DNA of 64,000 nucleotides, taken from assembly GCA_008933995.1 (NCBI GenBank), contig WARS01000029.1, forward strand, positions 21,636,879 to 21,700,878, given 5' to 3'. This DNA is from Datnioides undecimradiatus. Lineage: Eukaryota > Chordata > Actinopteri > Lobotiformes > Datnioididae. The translations under genes and the position numbers were made by a program. Each line of letters starts with the position of its first letter. Within the stretch, counting starts at the first letter, position 1. Below are positions 12,102 to 25,300 of the stretch, piece after piece. The notes under the pieces were generated by a model. It saw only the letters and a list, made by a program, of their open reading frames with translations, did no database searches and was not told the DNA's origin.

Positions 12102-15100
12102 TGCGTGTCCTACCGTCGTCCTCCTCCGTCGCTCCGGGCGTTGGTACAAACAGCGGCTCTGACGGGTAACACTCTTCCTCCTGCCACACCCAGGTCTCTT
12201 TGGTCTGTACGTTCAGCTTGACGATCTGCACCAAGTCAACAACAACAACAACAACAACATCAGTGTCGCCGAACATCCGGTGGATTTCTCTCGTCTGTCA
12301 CTGATAGCAGAGCTCGTACCCTGTCGGGGATGAAGTGGTTGAGTCCCAGCCCGTAGGCGAAGGAGTACTTCCTCCCACGGCAGCGAGAGTAGTTGATCTG
12401 TGGGAACTCAAAGGCTGAGAGGGAGGAAGACAAACAACACAAGAGACATTATGCAAAGTAAAGAAAGCCCCTGTTCTCAGCCTCTGTCTGAGGTAAAGAG
12501 CGTGAGGTACTTGAATATTTCCATCCTGTTACTTCATAATTCCCTTTAAAGTGCCCTTTTTACTCCACCATGCTGGTTCATATTAATAACATAACATATA
12601 ATTGACTAATTAGCATAAATTCAGCCATCCAGGAGAGGATAAAGTAATCATAACGGACTCCACCATCACCGGCTGCAGCATTAAAGCAAAGTGCACGTTA
12701 ATGCATCACTAATGAGTCGTCCTGCATGATGAGTGCTTTCACTTTTGGTACTTTGAGTGTAATTTAAGTGGAATACTTCTGTGCACGAGCACACAGGACA
12801 TTTACATCTAACTGTAGTGTTGCTACCTTCGGCTTACACGTGCTTTTCTTTCACCAATACAAGAATGAACCCGTAAGATCAACCTGTAATTATCGTAATG
12901 ATGTGAAAGCGGACATTATTATGTAAAACTCACAGCACAAAATAGAGGCTGAACATATCATACGCTGTCTTTGCACGTGTGCGCGTATGTGCGTTACCCT
13001 GTCTGGGTCCAGAAAAGAGGACTTCGGGCTCCAGCCAGATGGTGCCATCGCTGCGAAGAACGGCCGTTGCTGTGGTGTAGGACAGAGACACCAGATTCTT
13101 TCCCTGCTCCTCCTGAAAACACACACACACACACGAATACGTCGCCATTTAACACAGGAGATGTTCAGGAGTTAAGCAGGAAGAGGGAGGTTTACGTGAA
13201 AGGCCTGAGTTGAGTGAACTATAGATCCAGGAAAGGCCGCTCCACGAAGAGCTAGTTTAAGGAAAAAGGTTAAGCTAACCCTGGTTTAAACAGTAAATTA
13301 TTAAACCAGTAAATGGATTATTAATGACGTCATTCGCTTGCAGCGTGTGGTGGTGTGCAGGCTCACCCTGTGTATGTCCAGCGGCAGCACGTATCGCCTG
13401 ACCTCGGGCTGAGGGGCCGTCATCGCTGCTTTCTTCACCTCCTCCCACTCCTGCTTCAGGTTGGCCATGTACAGGTAGTTGTACACAAGGTCGTGACTGC
13501 GGGGAAAGAAAGAGAGAGAGAGAAAGAGAGAGAAACAGGTGTTGGGATGAGACATGAAACACGCACGCACATGCAACGCGCAGGGCCACACGCACCCTTT
13601 CCACGTGCAGAGGTCGGCGACGATGAATCCCTCGTCCTCGTAGGCGTTGATGTGGTGAAAGATGTTGAAAGCTGACGTCCTGAACTTGTGGCTGCTCAAA
13701 TAACCTGCCGAGTCTTTGCCGGCCAGGTGGAACCATGTCTACAACATGCACACACACGCGCGCACACACACACATTATATAGACAGAAGTGTAGGGTGGT
13801 CACATGAAATCAGTCACAAACACAAAACACAAACTTTATGAATTATACTAAGTTGTAATATTTGTAAAAATCTGTTGGAAACTCAACTTCAACGTTTTTC
13901 TTTGCAATAGCAAACAGCAGATTATTAATAACTGAAGTGATTAATCAGTGCAGTGAATAAGTGCTTAATAAACACATCTCTTTGTGGTCACTTTGTGTCT
14001 CTTTATAGTCGTTTTGTGCCTCTTTACAGCCGTTTTGTGTACATTTTGCGTCTCTTTGCCTCTCTTTCATACATCTGCAGGCATTTTATGTCTTTCTCTG
14101 ATACGTTTGTGTTCCTTTCTGCTTGCTGCGCATCTCCTCGTCGTTGTTTTGCATCGATTTGTGGTCATTTTGTGCGTCCCTGTAGGCGTTTTGTGTTCCT
14201 TTCGGCCCCTACCCCCATGCTTTCGTTGGAGTCAAAGCAGTCCATGTATGTGGCTCCTCTGATGCTCCAAGCCGACAGGAACTTGTACAGGTTGATCTTC
14301 ACCGGCTGCTCCACAAACACAAAATAGTTGTCTGTCATACCGAAACTACAGACGGACAAGCAGACAGAGAAACAGACACAGATCCATGAGCTGCAGCAGC
14401 TACTTTACGACTGAGTGGTCAGTTTTCAGGTGACGGGTTCAAAGCGTCAATTGTTTTTGCGCATTCATGGCGAGAAATGAAAGAGCTGACTCAGAACCTG
14501 TGCACGTAGGAGGGCTTTAACCTCTCGCTGCTGGGAAGCTGGACCACGACCTGGGATTTCTCAAGAGGATCTGACTTGTCTGGAAACACAGACATTAAAC
14601 ATTAAAACAGATGGTTAAACGTGATATTAGTGCTGTCTTAAAGCCAGTCTGCGACTCACCTTTCTGAGCAGGTGGGATCTTGACGATATTATAAGCCAGA
14701 CTCATGTTTTTGCCAAAGCAGTTACCGATGTTGTAGACCGTACCATCTGCGTCAGTGTGGGGGTGAGCAGTGACCCCGTTCACTGACAGGTACTTACACA
14801 GGTCCACCTAATGTAAACACACGCAGGACAGATTCAGACTGCTGAATGACTGATTTATAATGTTGAATTGCAAATACACAACTAATGTAATAATATCAGG
14901 GCACTGTGTAGATGATGTGTACTTTCACATTAGAAATACATTTTTAGGGAATAACTTACTTCCTGTAGCTGTAGCACAAAGAACAAAACATTGTCTGCTG
15001 TTGAAAGAGTGCCGCTGATGCGAACCAATCAGCTCTCACCTTCTTCAAAGTCTCCAGCGAATCGGGATCAACTTTGGTGATGTAATTGGTCTCCGTGACG

Positions 15101-18100
15101 GCGTAGAAGTCCTCACCCACTGGATAAATGTTCACCAGGCAGTTGTCGGTCACCTCGACGCCTCTGAAATAGGTGAAGAACCTGCACAGACACAAGGAAG
15201 AGGCTGCTCGTCGGCTGACACCCAACCACATCTGTCTTATGTGGTTTCATACAGGTAACAAGAATATCTACAGTATATTGAGAATATAATTATATCAGCA
15301 CATGTATAGTATTTATAAATCATACCGTATAATCAATGATCAATAAAGCATTTTCATTTTTAATCAACCTGTTGAGTTATTTTCTCCGTTAGCTGGTTAA
15401 TTATTTGGAATTAGTAAAAGGACATATGCATCACAGTTGATCTCAGGCCAAGTTTAAGGTTTTTTAAGACATAATTTTAAATAATAATAATTAAATTTTC
15501 CTTTAAAACTTTAAAAAACAGCAAACAATCAATCATAAGGAACTGGAATGAGCTGGCTTTATTGACTCAGCAGTGACCTAATTTGTTGCCAGACTAGACC
15601 ATTGCTGGTCGAGAGTTGGATGATTGATCATGAGGTTGATACCACTCTCATATCTGACTGTTAGATAGGAGATGATTAGCTTAGCTTAGCACAGAAAGAC
15701 CTGGGGCAGAGGGAAACCACTAGCCTGGCTCCGGCTCCATCTTATTAGTTTAATTCAAAGACGCAATGTGAAAACATCATATTTTGGTTTTAGGGGCACA
15801 ATGAATACTGCTCTTGCTTACTACTCTTGCTAAGACGGTGTTAAAGCATGTCCTCTCAGCTCAAAGCACAGCGTGGAACTTCAGGGTTTGGGTTTACCTG
15901 GAGAAGATGTTTTTGCAGGGGTCGGGGTAGGCTGCTGTTCCAAACTCAGTTATGACTATCCTGTTCTCGGTCATGGCACGAACATAGGTATCCGTCTTGA
16001 TGAACCTGAGAGATTACACACATCAGTAAATGTTACTTTGAAATCCAAACACACATGTGGGTGATTCTCAGTAGACAGAAACAGAGTTGGATGTGTCCTG
16101 TAGCTGCGGAGTTTCTGCGTCTGGGCTGTTTTTCTCTCTTGCAACATTCCAGTTTAGTTGAATTTACTGTCAGCTCTTTTCCTCCGCCGCGCTAACCAAA
16201 ATCAGATGTCATAAAAAAGATCTGCAGCTGGATGTGGATCTGCATCAACAGTGATAACAAAAGCAACAAACAGCTGGGACACGCGTGCCAGGGTTTCCTA
16301 TTCAACAATGCATCGCATGAGAATATTAAGACGTGCCTTATAAAGGCCTGGAGCACAGTCAAGATCCAGCTCCATGTAAAAAAAAAAAACAACTACTTTA
16401 AAGGAAAAACATTACAAAACAGAGAAAGAGGGAGATGATGGAGTGAGAAAGAACACATAAGGTGCATAAAAAGTGGAGAATGGGATCATCTCAGAGCCAT
16501 GCAGTGTTTTAAGAGGCGCCCTGGTTTGTGAGGTAAAGAAGAGCACACATACTTCCTGCAGTAGGTAACCTGACCGTCCCTCAGGTCGAACTTGTGCATG
16601 AGAGCCTGTCCATCAAACAGGTGGTGGAAAGGTTCATCTCCCACCTCGAAAAGACCCGGACCCATCCTGAGAAGACTGCCGCCCAGCCATGATGGTATGG
16701 CACCTACGGGGAAGAGGAAACAGAGGAAACAGAGGAAAAGAAGGAAAGGAAGGAAAGGAAAAGAATAAAACGGAAACAAAGAAAACACACGAATAACAAA
16801 CAGAAATGAACGCAAAACAGAAAAAGTGTGACAAAAAAGGCAAAACAGAATAAAAATACATACTAAAAAGAACAATTTAAACTGGTTGAAATAGTCCAAC
16901 AGGTAAACACATAGTTTCCCATAAAAAAGGCAATTTCTCTGAACCAAAGTACACAAAAAAGGTGTTAGCATACCTACATATGGTTTTTTTTTATCCTGGG
17001 ACAGAATCAGATTAGGTGTTTCACTATATGTTTGGCCTTTATGCTAAGCTAAGGTAAGCTAACTGGCTGCTTGTGTTACAGCAAATAAAGTGATCCGTCA
17101 GCACTTGGGTGAATGCACTCACTGACTCTCCACCACTGCTGTTAACGAGGTGCTGGTAAAGACATTTTTATTTTTATTTCTTATTCATAGTATTTCATCA
17201 TCATTTGTTTTTTGATTATGTTTTAACATCAAATATCAGAGATCCATTTTTATCTGGTCAGTGTCCCGTGTCAGTCATGGTAAACACAGTTGACAGTAAT
17301 GCTGGGTACATTTATGAAAACGTGGAACTAGTCCTTTATCATAATCTCTCAGCCCATGTGGAGCTCATACTGCTACATGTCTTTATAAGGGTGTCCCTCC
17401 CACCAGTGATCTTAGCAGGTATGGGTTCATTCAGCTCCTCCACTGTCTCAAACATCTTCTTGTAGCCTCCAGCAGGATGCTCCACACTGGAGAGGAAAAT
17501 AAAAAACAAATTAACAATACTTGTCGTTTGCCTCCTGTTACTGTGAGGTGAAACAGCTGCTCAGATCAGAAATACTCACTGTATTCAAAATGTAACTTAG
17601 AACAGTATTTACCGCTGACCTGCAGCTGAGCACCAGCAGAAAATGCTACTCAACATAATCAAGTGAAGGAGCAAAGTGCCTCAAAAATGCACTTGAGTAA
17701 ATGTACTTAGTTACTTTCTACCACTGCTTTTACTGCGTGCTCCCTGCTGAAGCAGAACTTTGTCTTAAGTCAGTCATATGTTGTGCAGGTACTGCTGTAC
17801 AGGTGAGACACTAACCCCAGGCTGAAAGTTCATTCTTGACTTTGGAGTGAGGGGCTGACGGTACAGTCTTACCATTTAGTAACTGTTTGGAGCTTTTGAT
17901 CGTGTCTCAAGATCTTCCTCAGCAGCCGGGGTGTGCCGGGTTATCAACTAACACCAATCAAAATGACTCCATAAGAGCTCAGGTATGACAGAAATCTGAA
18001 TGTCTGTGGTTTGAGGACAGCTGGCCAAACTCCGTCTGCAGAGGAAGAAGGTGTGGCGCCATTAAAAGCTCCAGAACAGCCACTAAATGGACCTGTTGGT

Positions 18101-18797
18101 GAGGGTGTTTGCTTTTCCCGGCTTGTTTCTGCAGCAAAGCCCTGTTTCCTCTTTCTAACATCGTCCTGACAGTCGTCTGTCCATCGATCTACACGCGCGC
18201 CTTTTAACCTCATGCGTCTTGTCACGTGTTTGACTGTTTTCTCTCCTTCTCTGGTGCCCCCCCCCCCCCCCCCAGTTTTTCCCGATGTCCGCCTCTGCCT
18301 CCTTTCCACCCGTTTCTTTTTTATTTCTTTATCATTCTCCCTCTTTCCTTTCAAACTCTCCTTCTTTCCTTTCCTCTTTTCCCCCTTTCTTCCTGTCTGC
18401 GCACACCTTCACCACAGCTTGCGCGCACCTCCTTTGTTTGACCTCTTCAGTTCAACATTCAGCGTTTATCGGGTGTGTCACCGCTGCATCTTTCTCTTAA
18501 ATCTGACAATCGGAGTTTTTTTTGCCTCATTTGCAGTAAAAAAAAAACACAGCTCCATTGGAAAACTGTGCATTATCTATACTCTGCATACTTGACTCAC
18601 CAGCAAGTCTCTTTCTCTCTTGAGGAAAACAACAAACCTCACCGGGGGGCGTCTACAAGCTGCTTTTCCCTCTTTGATTCCTGAGACGTCAGTACATTTG
18701 CACCTTGAAAGGTCTTTTTTTCCCCCCCTCTCCATCCTCAAAAAATGCAAAATCAATAAAGAAGCGAGAGGGAAAGTTTAACTCACCGGCTGACCAT
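11305..18797 (-). CDS. rpe65a: retinoid isomerohydrolase RPE65
   Basis: Coding exons from 5' to 3' on the minus strand: 18797-18787, 17486-17404, 16703-16553, 16005-15898, 15181-15040, 14807-14660, 14579-14498, 14345-14213, 13738-13596, 13496-13367, 13112-12998, 12414-12320, 12225-12114, 11456-11305. Phase closes and gives 534 aa (human 533). RPE65 is the iron-dependent membrane-associated enzyme of the retinal pigment epithelium that turns all-trans-retinyl esters into 11-cis-retinol. The protein starts [20 protein letters not shown] and keeps the family core. The four iron-binding His are visible in TAHPH (180), YVHSF (241), FHHIN (about 314) and TLHGM (about 527). Glu148 lies in VTETNYI, and Cys112, a reported palmitoylation site, in PDPCKN. 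Cys231 is Ser and the second Cys of the human LCCWKG motif is Thr. The position beside DEPDC1 matches mammalian RPE65, which favours the rpe65a copy over the other fish paralogues. The family is certain; the a/c suffix is inferred. Confidence 0.96.
12071..12100. repeat. TG microsatellite beside an rpe65 splice donor
   Basis: About 15 TG units end a few bases below the donor of rpe65 coding exon 13 (at 12114). On the transcript this is a CA repeat just inside the intron. Confidence 0.85.
15600..15760 (+). repeat. dispersed fish repeat fragment (TTAGCTTAGC family)
   Basis: The words GATACCACTCTCATATCTG (about 15636-15654), TTAGCTTAGCTTAGCACA and GAAACCACTAGCCTGGCTC follow in the order of a repeat I recognise from many percomorph genomes. 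It lies in intron 4 of rpe65 and is diverged. I cannot assign it to a named class. Confidence 0.5.
17028..17085 (-). repeat. second fragment of the TTAGCTTAGC repeat, opposite orientation
   Basis: The sequence CTTTATGCTAAGCTAAG, followed by GCTAACTGGCTGCTTG, is the reverse complement of the TTAGC-rich core of the same family. It lies in intron 2 of rpe65. Confidence 0.45.
18240..18420. repeat. pyrimidine-rich tract with a C15-type run
   Basis: A C run at about 18258-18274 is followed by a long stretch of CT-rich sequence in rpe65 intron 1. It forms spurious Phe/Ser/Pro-rich open frames that are not genes. Confidence 0.75.
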
Positions 18798-18899
18798 GCT
18801 GCTGGATGTTGCTGCACACACTGACGCACGGGCAGCCTGTAAAGAGTCTCCGGTTTGCGTTTAAACCACACTCAGATTTCCTGTGGCGAGGGATGGAAA

Positions 18900-19062
18900 C
18901 TGGGCCCCCGTCTCCCTCCTCTCATCCACCCCCTCCTCTCTGTTCTCCTCCCCTTTCTCATCCTCCCTCGCTCCCCCCTTTTCCTCCTTCCCTCTGCTTT
19001 TCTTTCATGCCCTTTTCTTCCTCCTTCTCCTCCTCCTCCTCCTCCTCCTCCTCTGGTCTTGT
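18900..19062. repeat. pyrimidine-rich tract upstream of rpe65 ending in (TCC)n
   Basis: About 160 bases are almost only C and T, ending in eight or more TCC units (about 19030-19055). It begins about 100 bases upstream of the rpe65 start codon, where the promoter should be. The reverse-strand Arg/Gly-rich open frames here are artefacts. Confidence 0.75.
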
Positions 19063-19780
19063 CCTGGGCCGAACAAGCCAGCTTTGTCTCCTCTCCTTTC
19101 AGCCGTCTGGCCCTCGGCTCCAATGCAGAATGTTCTCCAGGCCCCCCAAAACACAGTCTTTGTCCACCTGGGAACACAAACACTCACTCACCTACCGACG
19201 ATGTGGGTCAAACTAATAAAGTCAGCCTTTAAAAGCAGCACGTAGGTTTTGTTGTGTGTACATGGATATGCGTGTAGAAAGAATCCTGTACTAATTAGTT
19301 CCAGACAGCCTCGACAAAAACTCTGAGAAAAACTATTTTAACTGGCCGACTGCGGAGGGGGAGGACGAGAGAGAGAGAGAGAGTGATTAAGTGTGACTAT
19401 TTCCCTTTTTGTCTTCTGTCATTTTGATAAATCAAAGTTGAACACTCAGTAGAGGGGTGAATTAAAATGAATGGTCGTATTAACAACGGTTAAAAAGAGG
19501 AGTCGTCTGTCTTCTAGCGTTTGTGTGCTGCCTTTGAGTTATGAGTTATTTATGCTGGTGGCTGGGAATGAATATACAAAAAGACTGACGGGGACCATGA
19601 ATGTAGAGTTACACTCGGTAAGACAGTCTTTGCTTTTTTTTGTGCTGTGCTCTTTATTGTGTGGTGTGGCATTGTCAGCGTAGCAGCTGTTGAATGGACT
19701 GATATTCGAACAAACATTCAGAGTTACCTGAGGATATATCAGCTGACGCTTCATCCAGTGCCAGCACGAGTTACGACTCA
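19063..19780. other. spacer upstream of rpe65
   Basis: No exon was seen. A homeodomain-type CTAATTAG word lies at about 19291 and a GA repeat at about 19367-19383. Upstream regulatory sequence of rpe65 may be present, but nothing specific can be claimed. Confidence 0.35.
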
Positions 19781-19799
19781 TCTGCACTTTGTGCGGTAG

Positions 19800-20400
19800 G
19801 TCTGAGCGAATGCTAGCATGCTAACATGTTAAGAAGCTCTGTAACGGTATTTTACAGTTAGCGGTTAATGCGTTTTAGCCAAGTCTGCTTCAAAAAGACT
19901 AGCATGGTCTCCTGAGAGCATGAGTATGCTCACAAAATGTCACAAATACCAGTAAACTTATGTTACATATGACTGATGTGTTGCTTTCAAGTGGACACAA
20001 TTGAATAAAGACTAAAGATAATGGGACCAACAGTCTGTGGGATCCACCTCTGGAGAACATGAATGTTTTAAGCAAACTTATTAACAATAAAATGGGGCAA
20101 TGCTAGACAAAGCAGGATGGAAAATAAAGAAAATAACCCTCTGGGGAGCATGACACAAGTCAGTAAATCCCATGGAAGATATGGGACATCTTAAGTGAGC
20201 AGGCTTCATCCTCTGGGAGACATGAATATCCCCAAATATGGCATTTAATCCACTGAATAGCTGGTGTAAAATAAAGGTTTTACCAATGTGACCGAAGAGC
20301 AGATGAAAGCTAAACAAATGTCCTAAATGAAAAGGGATCATCCTCTGGGGATCATGAACATGCCCAGTACATTTCACAGCAACGTTAGACCAGACTTGAC
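19800..20400. repeat. array of degenerate dispersed-repeat units (CCTCTGGGGA-CATGAAT family)
   Basis: A motif like CATCCTCTGGGGACCATGAA recurs in diverged form at about 19907 (GTCTCCTGAGAGCATGAG), 20044, 20137, 20208 and 20338, at roughly 65-140 base intervals. The flanks GCTAGCATGCTAACATG at about 19811 and ACTAGCATGG at about 19897 belong to the same widespread teleost repeat. The copies are old and uneven, so this is a relic cluster and not a fresh satellite. Confidence 0.5.
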
Positions 20401-20920
20401 TTGTTGGAAGAAAGTAAAAACCAAATTAATAAAACTGTTGCTCTTAAATCTGCCCACTGACTCTAACAATAACACCATGTTTACAGTACCATGGGAACCT
20501 ATACGGGACATTTTAGTGTGTTTATCATTACTTCAAAATAAAATGTTTATATAATTAGTTTAAACCGTAATAGTGGCTGTGAGTATTATCCTCAGACTAG
20601 CACAAAACTCAAGTCCAAGGCACTCTTAATATGAAAGATAGGGAGAATATAGTTTTTATTCCGTTTAGATCCCATATTCTTAAAAACCCACAAAATATAA
20701 TTAATGTGTGATGTGTATATTTCAGGCTGAAGCAGTTTTAAAGGACCGACTCATTTAAAGTGGAAATATTATATTTTTACAGCATTTTTTGTCATTAGGG
20801 ACAATGTGTTAGGATATTAAAGGATGTCTTAAGGGTTAATAGTACACAGCATGTGTACAGTATATTTGTCTCATCACACACAAACAGAAACAGGACAACA
20901 GGATATAAATAGAACAGCTG
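20401..20920. other. AT-rich spacer
   Basis: No exon, RNA gene or recognisable repeat was seen between the relic repeat cluster and the probable 3' end of depdc1. Confidence 0.4.
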
Positions 20921-20925
20921 AACAG

Positions 20926-20932
20926 GTTTATT
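20926..20932 (-). terminator. probable polyadenylation signal of depdc1
   Basis: A plus-strand TTTATT here reads AATAAA on the minus strand, about 1.4 kb past the stop codon at 22314-22316. The 3' UTR between them has CA microsatellites at about 21049, 21880-21905 and 22089-22111. Other weaker signals exist, so the site is tentative. Confidence 0.35.
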
Positions 20933-22313
20933 TCCCAGGACTTTGCATAGTAAACGGTGTAGAGGAAGAGTGCGACTGTGTAGGCTTTACAATACGCACT
21001 CCTCTATAACGACCAAAAAAACACTGCTGATGAGTGCATTAATGGTTAGACACACACACAGAGACACACACCATCTGATCTGAGGTATAGACAGGAAAGC
21101 AGGGTAGAACTAATACTTCATATAAAGATAATTACAAACAGGGGAACTTGATCTTTTAAGTCAAGCTTATGTTTCCTCGTACACTTGAAATAATATGGTT
21201 TCGGTATTGCACCTCAGTTTATTGACGTCTGATGTCACACCAGCTACTCATTATAAGCAAAAGGTACGGCCGGTGGCCAATCCACTGCTCTCAAATGCTG
21301 TGGTTGAGAAAACTCAGGCTGTATTTAGAAGCAGAAGCAAACAAACCCAAAATATAAACACCAGCATCTGATGAAACCTTCTTTAGGGAGTCAAATGTGC
21401 ATTAAACATGTATAAATTAACCAGTCTGGTGATTGGCATGAGCTTATTGGCCATTCACAATGTCTAAATCCAGTGCAAAACATTTCTCTAGCCACTAAAC
21501 TAAGCAGGGATTCTTTTAAAATAACTGAGTGTCCCGAAATACAAACGACCCCTGCTAAGAAAACCTAAAAGACTATGCTTAAATGCTTTGAAAACACACC
21601 ACACAAATGGAAACACGAGAGAAAAAGCTAAACCAGAAGCAAAGGACAAAGAAAAGTTAAAAAAGACCAAAGGGGCATTTTAAATAAAACTTGGACACAC
21701 TATGATATAAAATGTTTAGTCTATAAAAACTGCTAACGCGATAAACACCTCAAGCAAAGACGTATCTAGCGTCGCTCCCAATGTCATCAGTCATATAAAT
21801 TAAGAAATCTATCCTCTAATTACTCCCAGTGATCTCAGATTTGCATATTTTGATCTCCCAAAATGCACTCTGAAGCACACACACACACCCCCACACACAC
21901 ACACATATCAGTATCAGCTAGCAGTAGGGATGACAGGTCAGGGGTAGAGTGAAAAGCACAGTACAAAAACACCCTGCTTCATAAAAACATGTCACGTTTG
22001 AACAAACTAAGGTGAACTTCTGTGTCTGAGGAGCCACAGTCCGTCTTCCTGCCTTCATGTTACTCAGCTGTCAACACGCATCACTCACTCACACACACAC
22101 ACACACACACGCGTAGAAGTCTTCCAGTCTAAACTATCAACCCCTCATAACATCACAGTAATGAGACACAATAGAAATAACAGGATTCCAAGTGTAACAA
22201 GAGAAAGTTACTGGTTGCAAACACAAGTTCAGTACCGAATCAGTGCAGTAATGGTGCAGCAAATGCTACGTGCAGACTGCGGCTTCTGTGATGGCGACAC
22301 CTGCACGGTCAGT

Positions 22314-25300
22314 TTAGTTCCTGATGCTGAACGCTTTGGTCTTCTTGATGTTGAGGAGAGGAGGTTTGATCTTTGGTTTGTTTTCACTGGCTGAGGAGGG
22401 AAACCGACGACTGTAGATGTCTGGGTACTGCTTCTGAAACTGAAGAGCACACGGTAAAAGTCAAGATTGAGTGACCGACTCTCTGCGTTCACACAATATC
22501 ATCAACCTGCAGAGGCGGAGAGTCCCTGCAGACCAGTTTTAGACACAGGCATGCACCAGCAGCCGTCATAATTATTATTATTGTTGTTCCTGCTTTTTTA
22601 TTAAATGATATTTAACTGACTGGATGTCAGCACAGATACACTGTAGACAGACTCAAACAGTACATAATAAAATATCTTTTGATTTTTATCATATTTAGAC
22701 TCAACATTTTGTCTTAATAAGGCCAAAAATGTGTTTTGTGACATTTGATCGTGAAAATCTCATCTGCCCATCCCAGAGTCCAACTTCAGTTTGCACCAGA
22801 TTTGAGGGGACTCGCTCAGATGTTACGCTCATCAGGCCAAAAACATGTTTAGTAAGGTCACAGTGAAACCTTACTAAACAGCGAAACTTTAGAGACCAAA
22901 TATTCAAATATTTTTCTGTGTTCACCTGATTTTTCGAATCATCGCTTTAAAGAATCCAGGACACGCTCGGTTCTATAATGCACTGCCTGTAACTCCTGAC
23001 GAAGCATTTGAGGAGCGTTTTGTTACCTGCTTCAGTTTCTTCCGTCTGTCCTTCTCACTCATGTTGTGGTCTGTCAGCAGCATCTCCAGCAGCTCCTCCA
23101 TGGCCTTCTGGGAAGCCTCTATCTTTTGCTGCTCAAACTCAGCGCTGCTAATCTGATGGCAGAACGCGTAGACAGGAACTGGAGCGCAAACTGGATCGCC
23201 GCCATCGTCGCTGGGAACACCGCCGACTGGGACCTGGGGTCAGAGAGAGACATTGTAAAATACTTCAAACTCAAAATCACTGAGATAAACAAAAAATAGA
23301 TTACCATCAAGTTCAAAAGTGAGACAATAGACTTGTTCTAAGTGTTTATAGTATATATATTTTGGGAATTAAGGTCTGCATTGGGCCTAGGCTCTACTTT
23401 AACATCATCTTTCCATAATAATAGGTTCACAGCTTTATTTACAGCATTATTTACCTGTTTTTTATGCAGAATATGTAAAACAACTTCATTTGGTTGGTTG
23501 GTTGGATTATATATTCAACTGATGTATGAATTATTTGCATAACTGCTTTCTGTGTGTAGACGTGCACCTAGGACGCAGGATGCATTATGGCTTAAGGCTT
23601 TACCTGTACTGTGCGCAGGTACCGTATGTGGTCACTGATGGCACTGAGCAGGTAATCTGGGACTGAGAGGATGCTTTGCTGGTGGTCCATGAGAAATGAC
23701 ACCAGTCTCGTCGCTAACAGCTCGTCCAGATCGCACTCCACAGCGCTGCCCAGCACGCAGCCTGAGAACGTGTGAACCATCTGGAAGGAGAAGCACATAC
23801 ATTAGCATTGTGACGATTAACCAGATGAGTACAATAAGACAATATTCAACTGACGAAATGAGTGTCACGCTGGCACAAATTAGGTTTTTGTTTGTTTTAG
23901 AACTAAGATCAGTTTTGTGCCTCACCAGCGTTCGGGTGCCGATGGCGGGGTGGAGGCGGGGCATGTCCACGTTCTGGCTGATGCGTGACATCATCCTCAT
24001 GAGGAGCTGCAACTTCCTGCGGGACGCGGGGGGGAGGAGGAGGGTGCAGAGCTGCAGGGCCTCGATGGCTACACGCTCACACTGAGGCTGGAGAAGGCCT
24101 TGATACACGGTACATACACACATGGTCACGTGGTGGTGGTGGTGACGGCGGGTGCAGTGCAGTCAGTGCAGACACAAACACCAGCAGAATCACATTCATC
24201 CATCGCTGCTTCATCACATTCACAGCATTAGACAAATGACCGGATGGATGAATGGATGAGAAGATTAATCAACTACAGCTACAGCGCAGGATGAGTTCAG
24301 GTAACAAACATTATGTGTCATAATAAGCTATTAAAACCATCTGGTTCCCAGTTCATGGCCTTGATACAGTAAAATAAGCATTATTGAAGTCTCCTGGGTC
24401 TTTCTGGGTCACTCCTAAAATGTGAAAGTTGAAAAGAAAAACTAAGGGGCAGTTAACAAAAAAACGTTTAAAACCGACTTTGGAGCCTTTCGTTGACTTA
24501 ATCACAATGTTTTGTGTCACTTTCATTCTGCCCGCTCGACCTTTTCGCTCTACATAGTTTTCAACTGTCTGTCGAGTCCTGAGGAGACGGCTGCATGCCT
24601 CACTGCAGATAAACACACATCTCACAGGGCCTCCTTCACCAACAGTAGTGCAAAGTTTCTCAACTGCGACCAGTAACGGGTGCATTTGAGGTGTTCAGGA
24701 ACATCAGTAAACTCTGGCATCAGAGCATTGCCCGCATGTGAGGCCTTCAGGCGACATCTGTAAGTAATACACTTAACTGTGACTTTTTGTAGAAACCGCT
24801 GTGATACTGGTTTGGAGTCCTGGGCTGTTGATTGGACACAGTTTGTACTGAAACCTTTTTTTTTTTTAATGTTTTGCAGGATTTTTGACCCAACGCTGAG
24901 TTTGAATTTTCAAAATCCTTCTTGCAACATTCCTGAGTGACTCAGAGACTGAAATGTCAAAGTTATATCCCCGCAGACAGTGTGCAGTGGTGGATCAGGG
25001 CTCCCCGGTGCATTCATTTCTTTTCAGCACTGTTGTAACAAGCTTGTTTTCTGAGATCGTTAAAGGAAACCGTTTGCGTATTTTCAATCATCAGGCACCT
25101 TTCTCACCATATAAAGCTGCATGGCACACAAAAACAAATCGTCCCCTGTTATGATTGGTTTTACTCGACTACACTGTAACAATTTGCGTGATAGATTCTC
25201 TTGGCAAAGCAAAGCAAAAATCAAAAGCAGCAGAGGTAATGACATAAAAAGACAGCAACCTCCAACGCAATGCATATCTTAAACCATCTACCATTACTCT

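Noticed and set aside
18872-19245. several open frames of 60-136 codons upstream of rpe65
   Set aside because: They only translate the CT-rich/(TCC)n tract on both strands.
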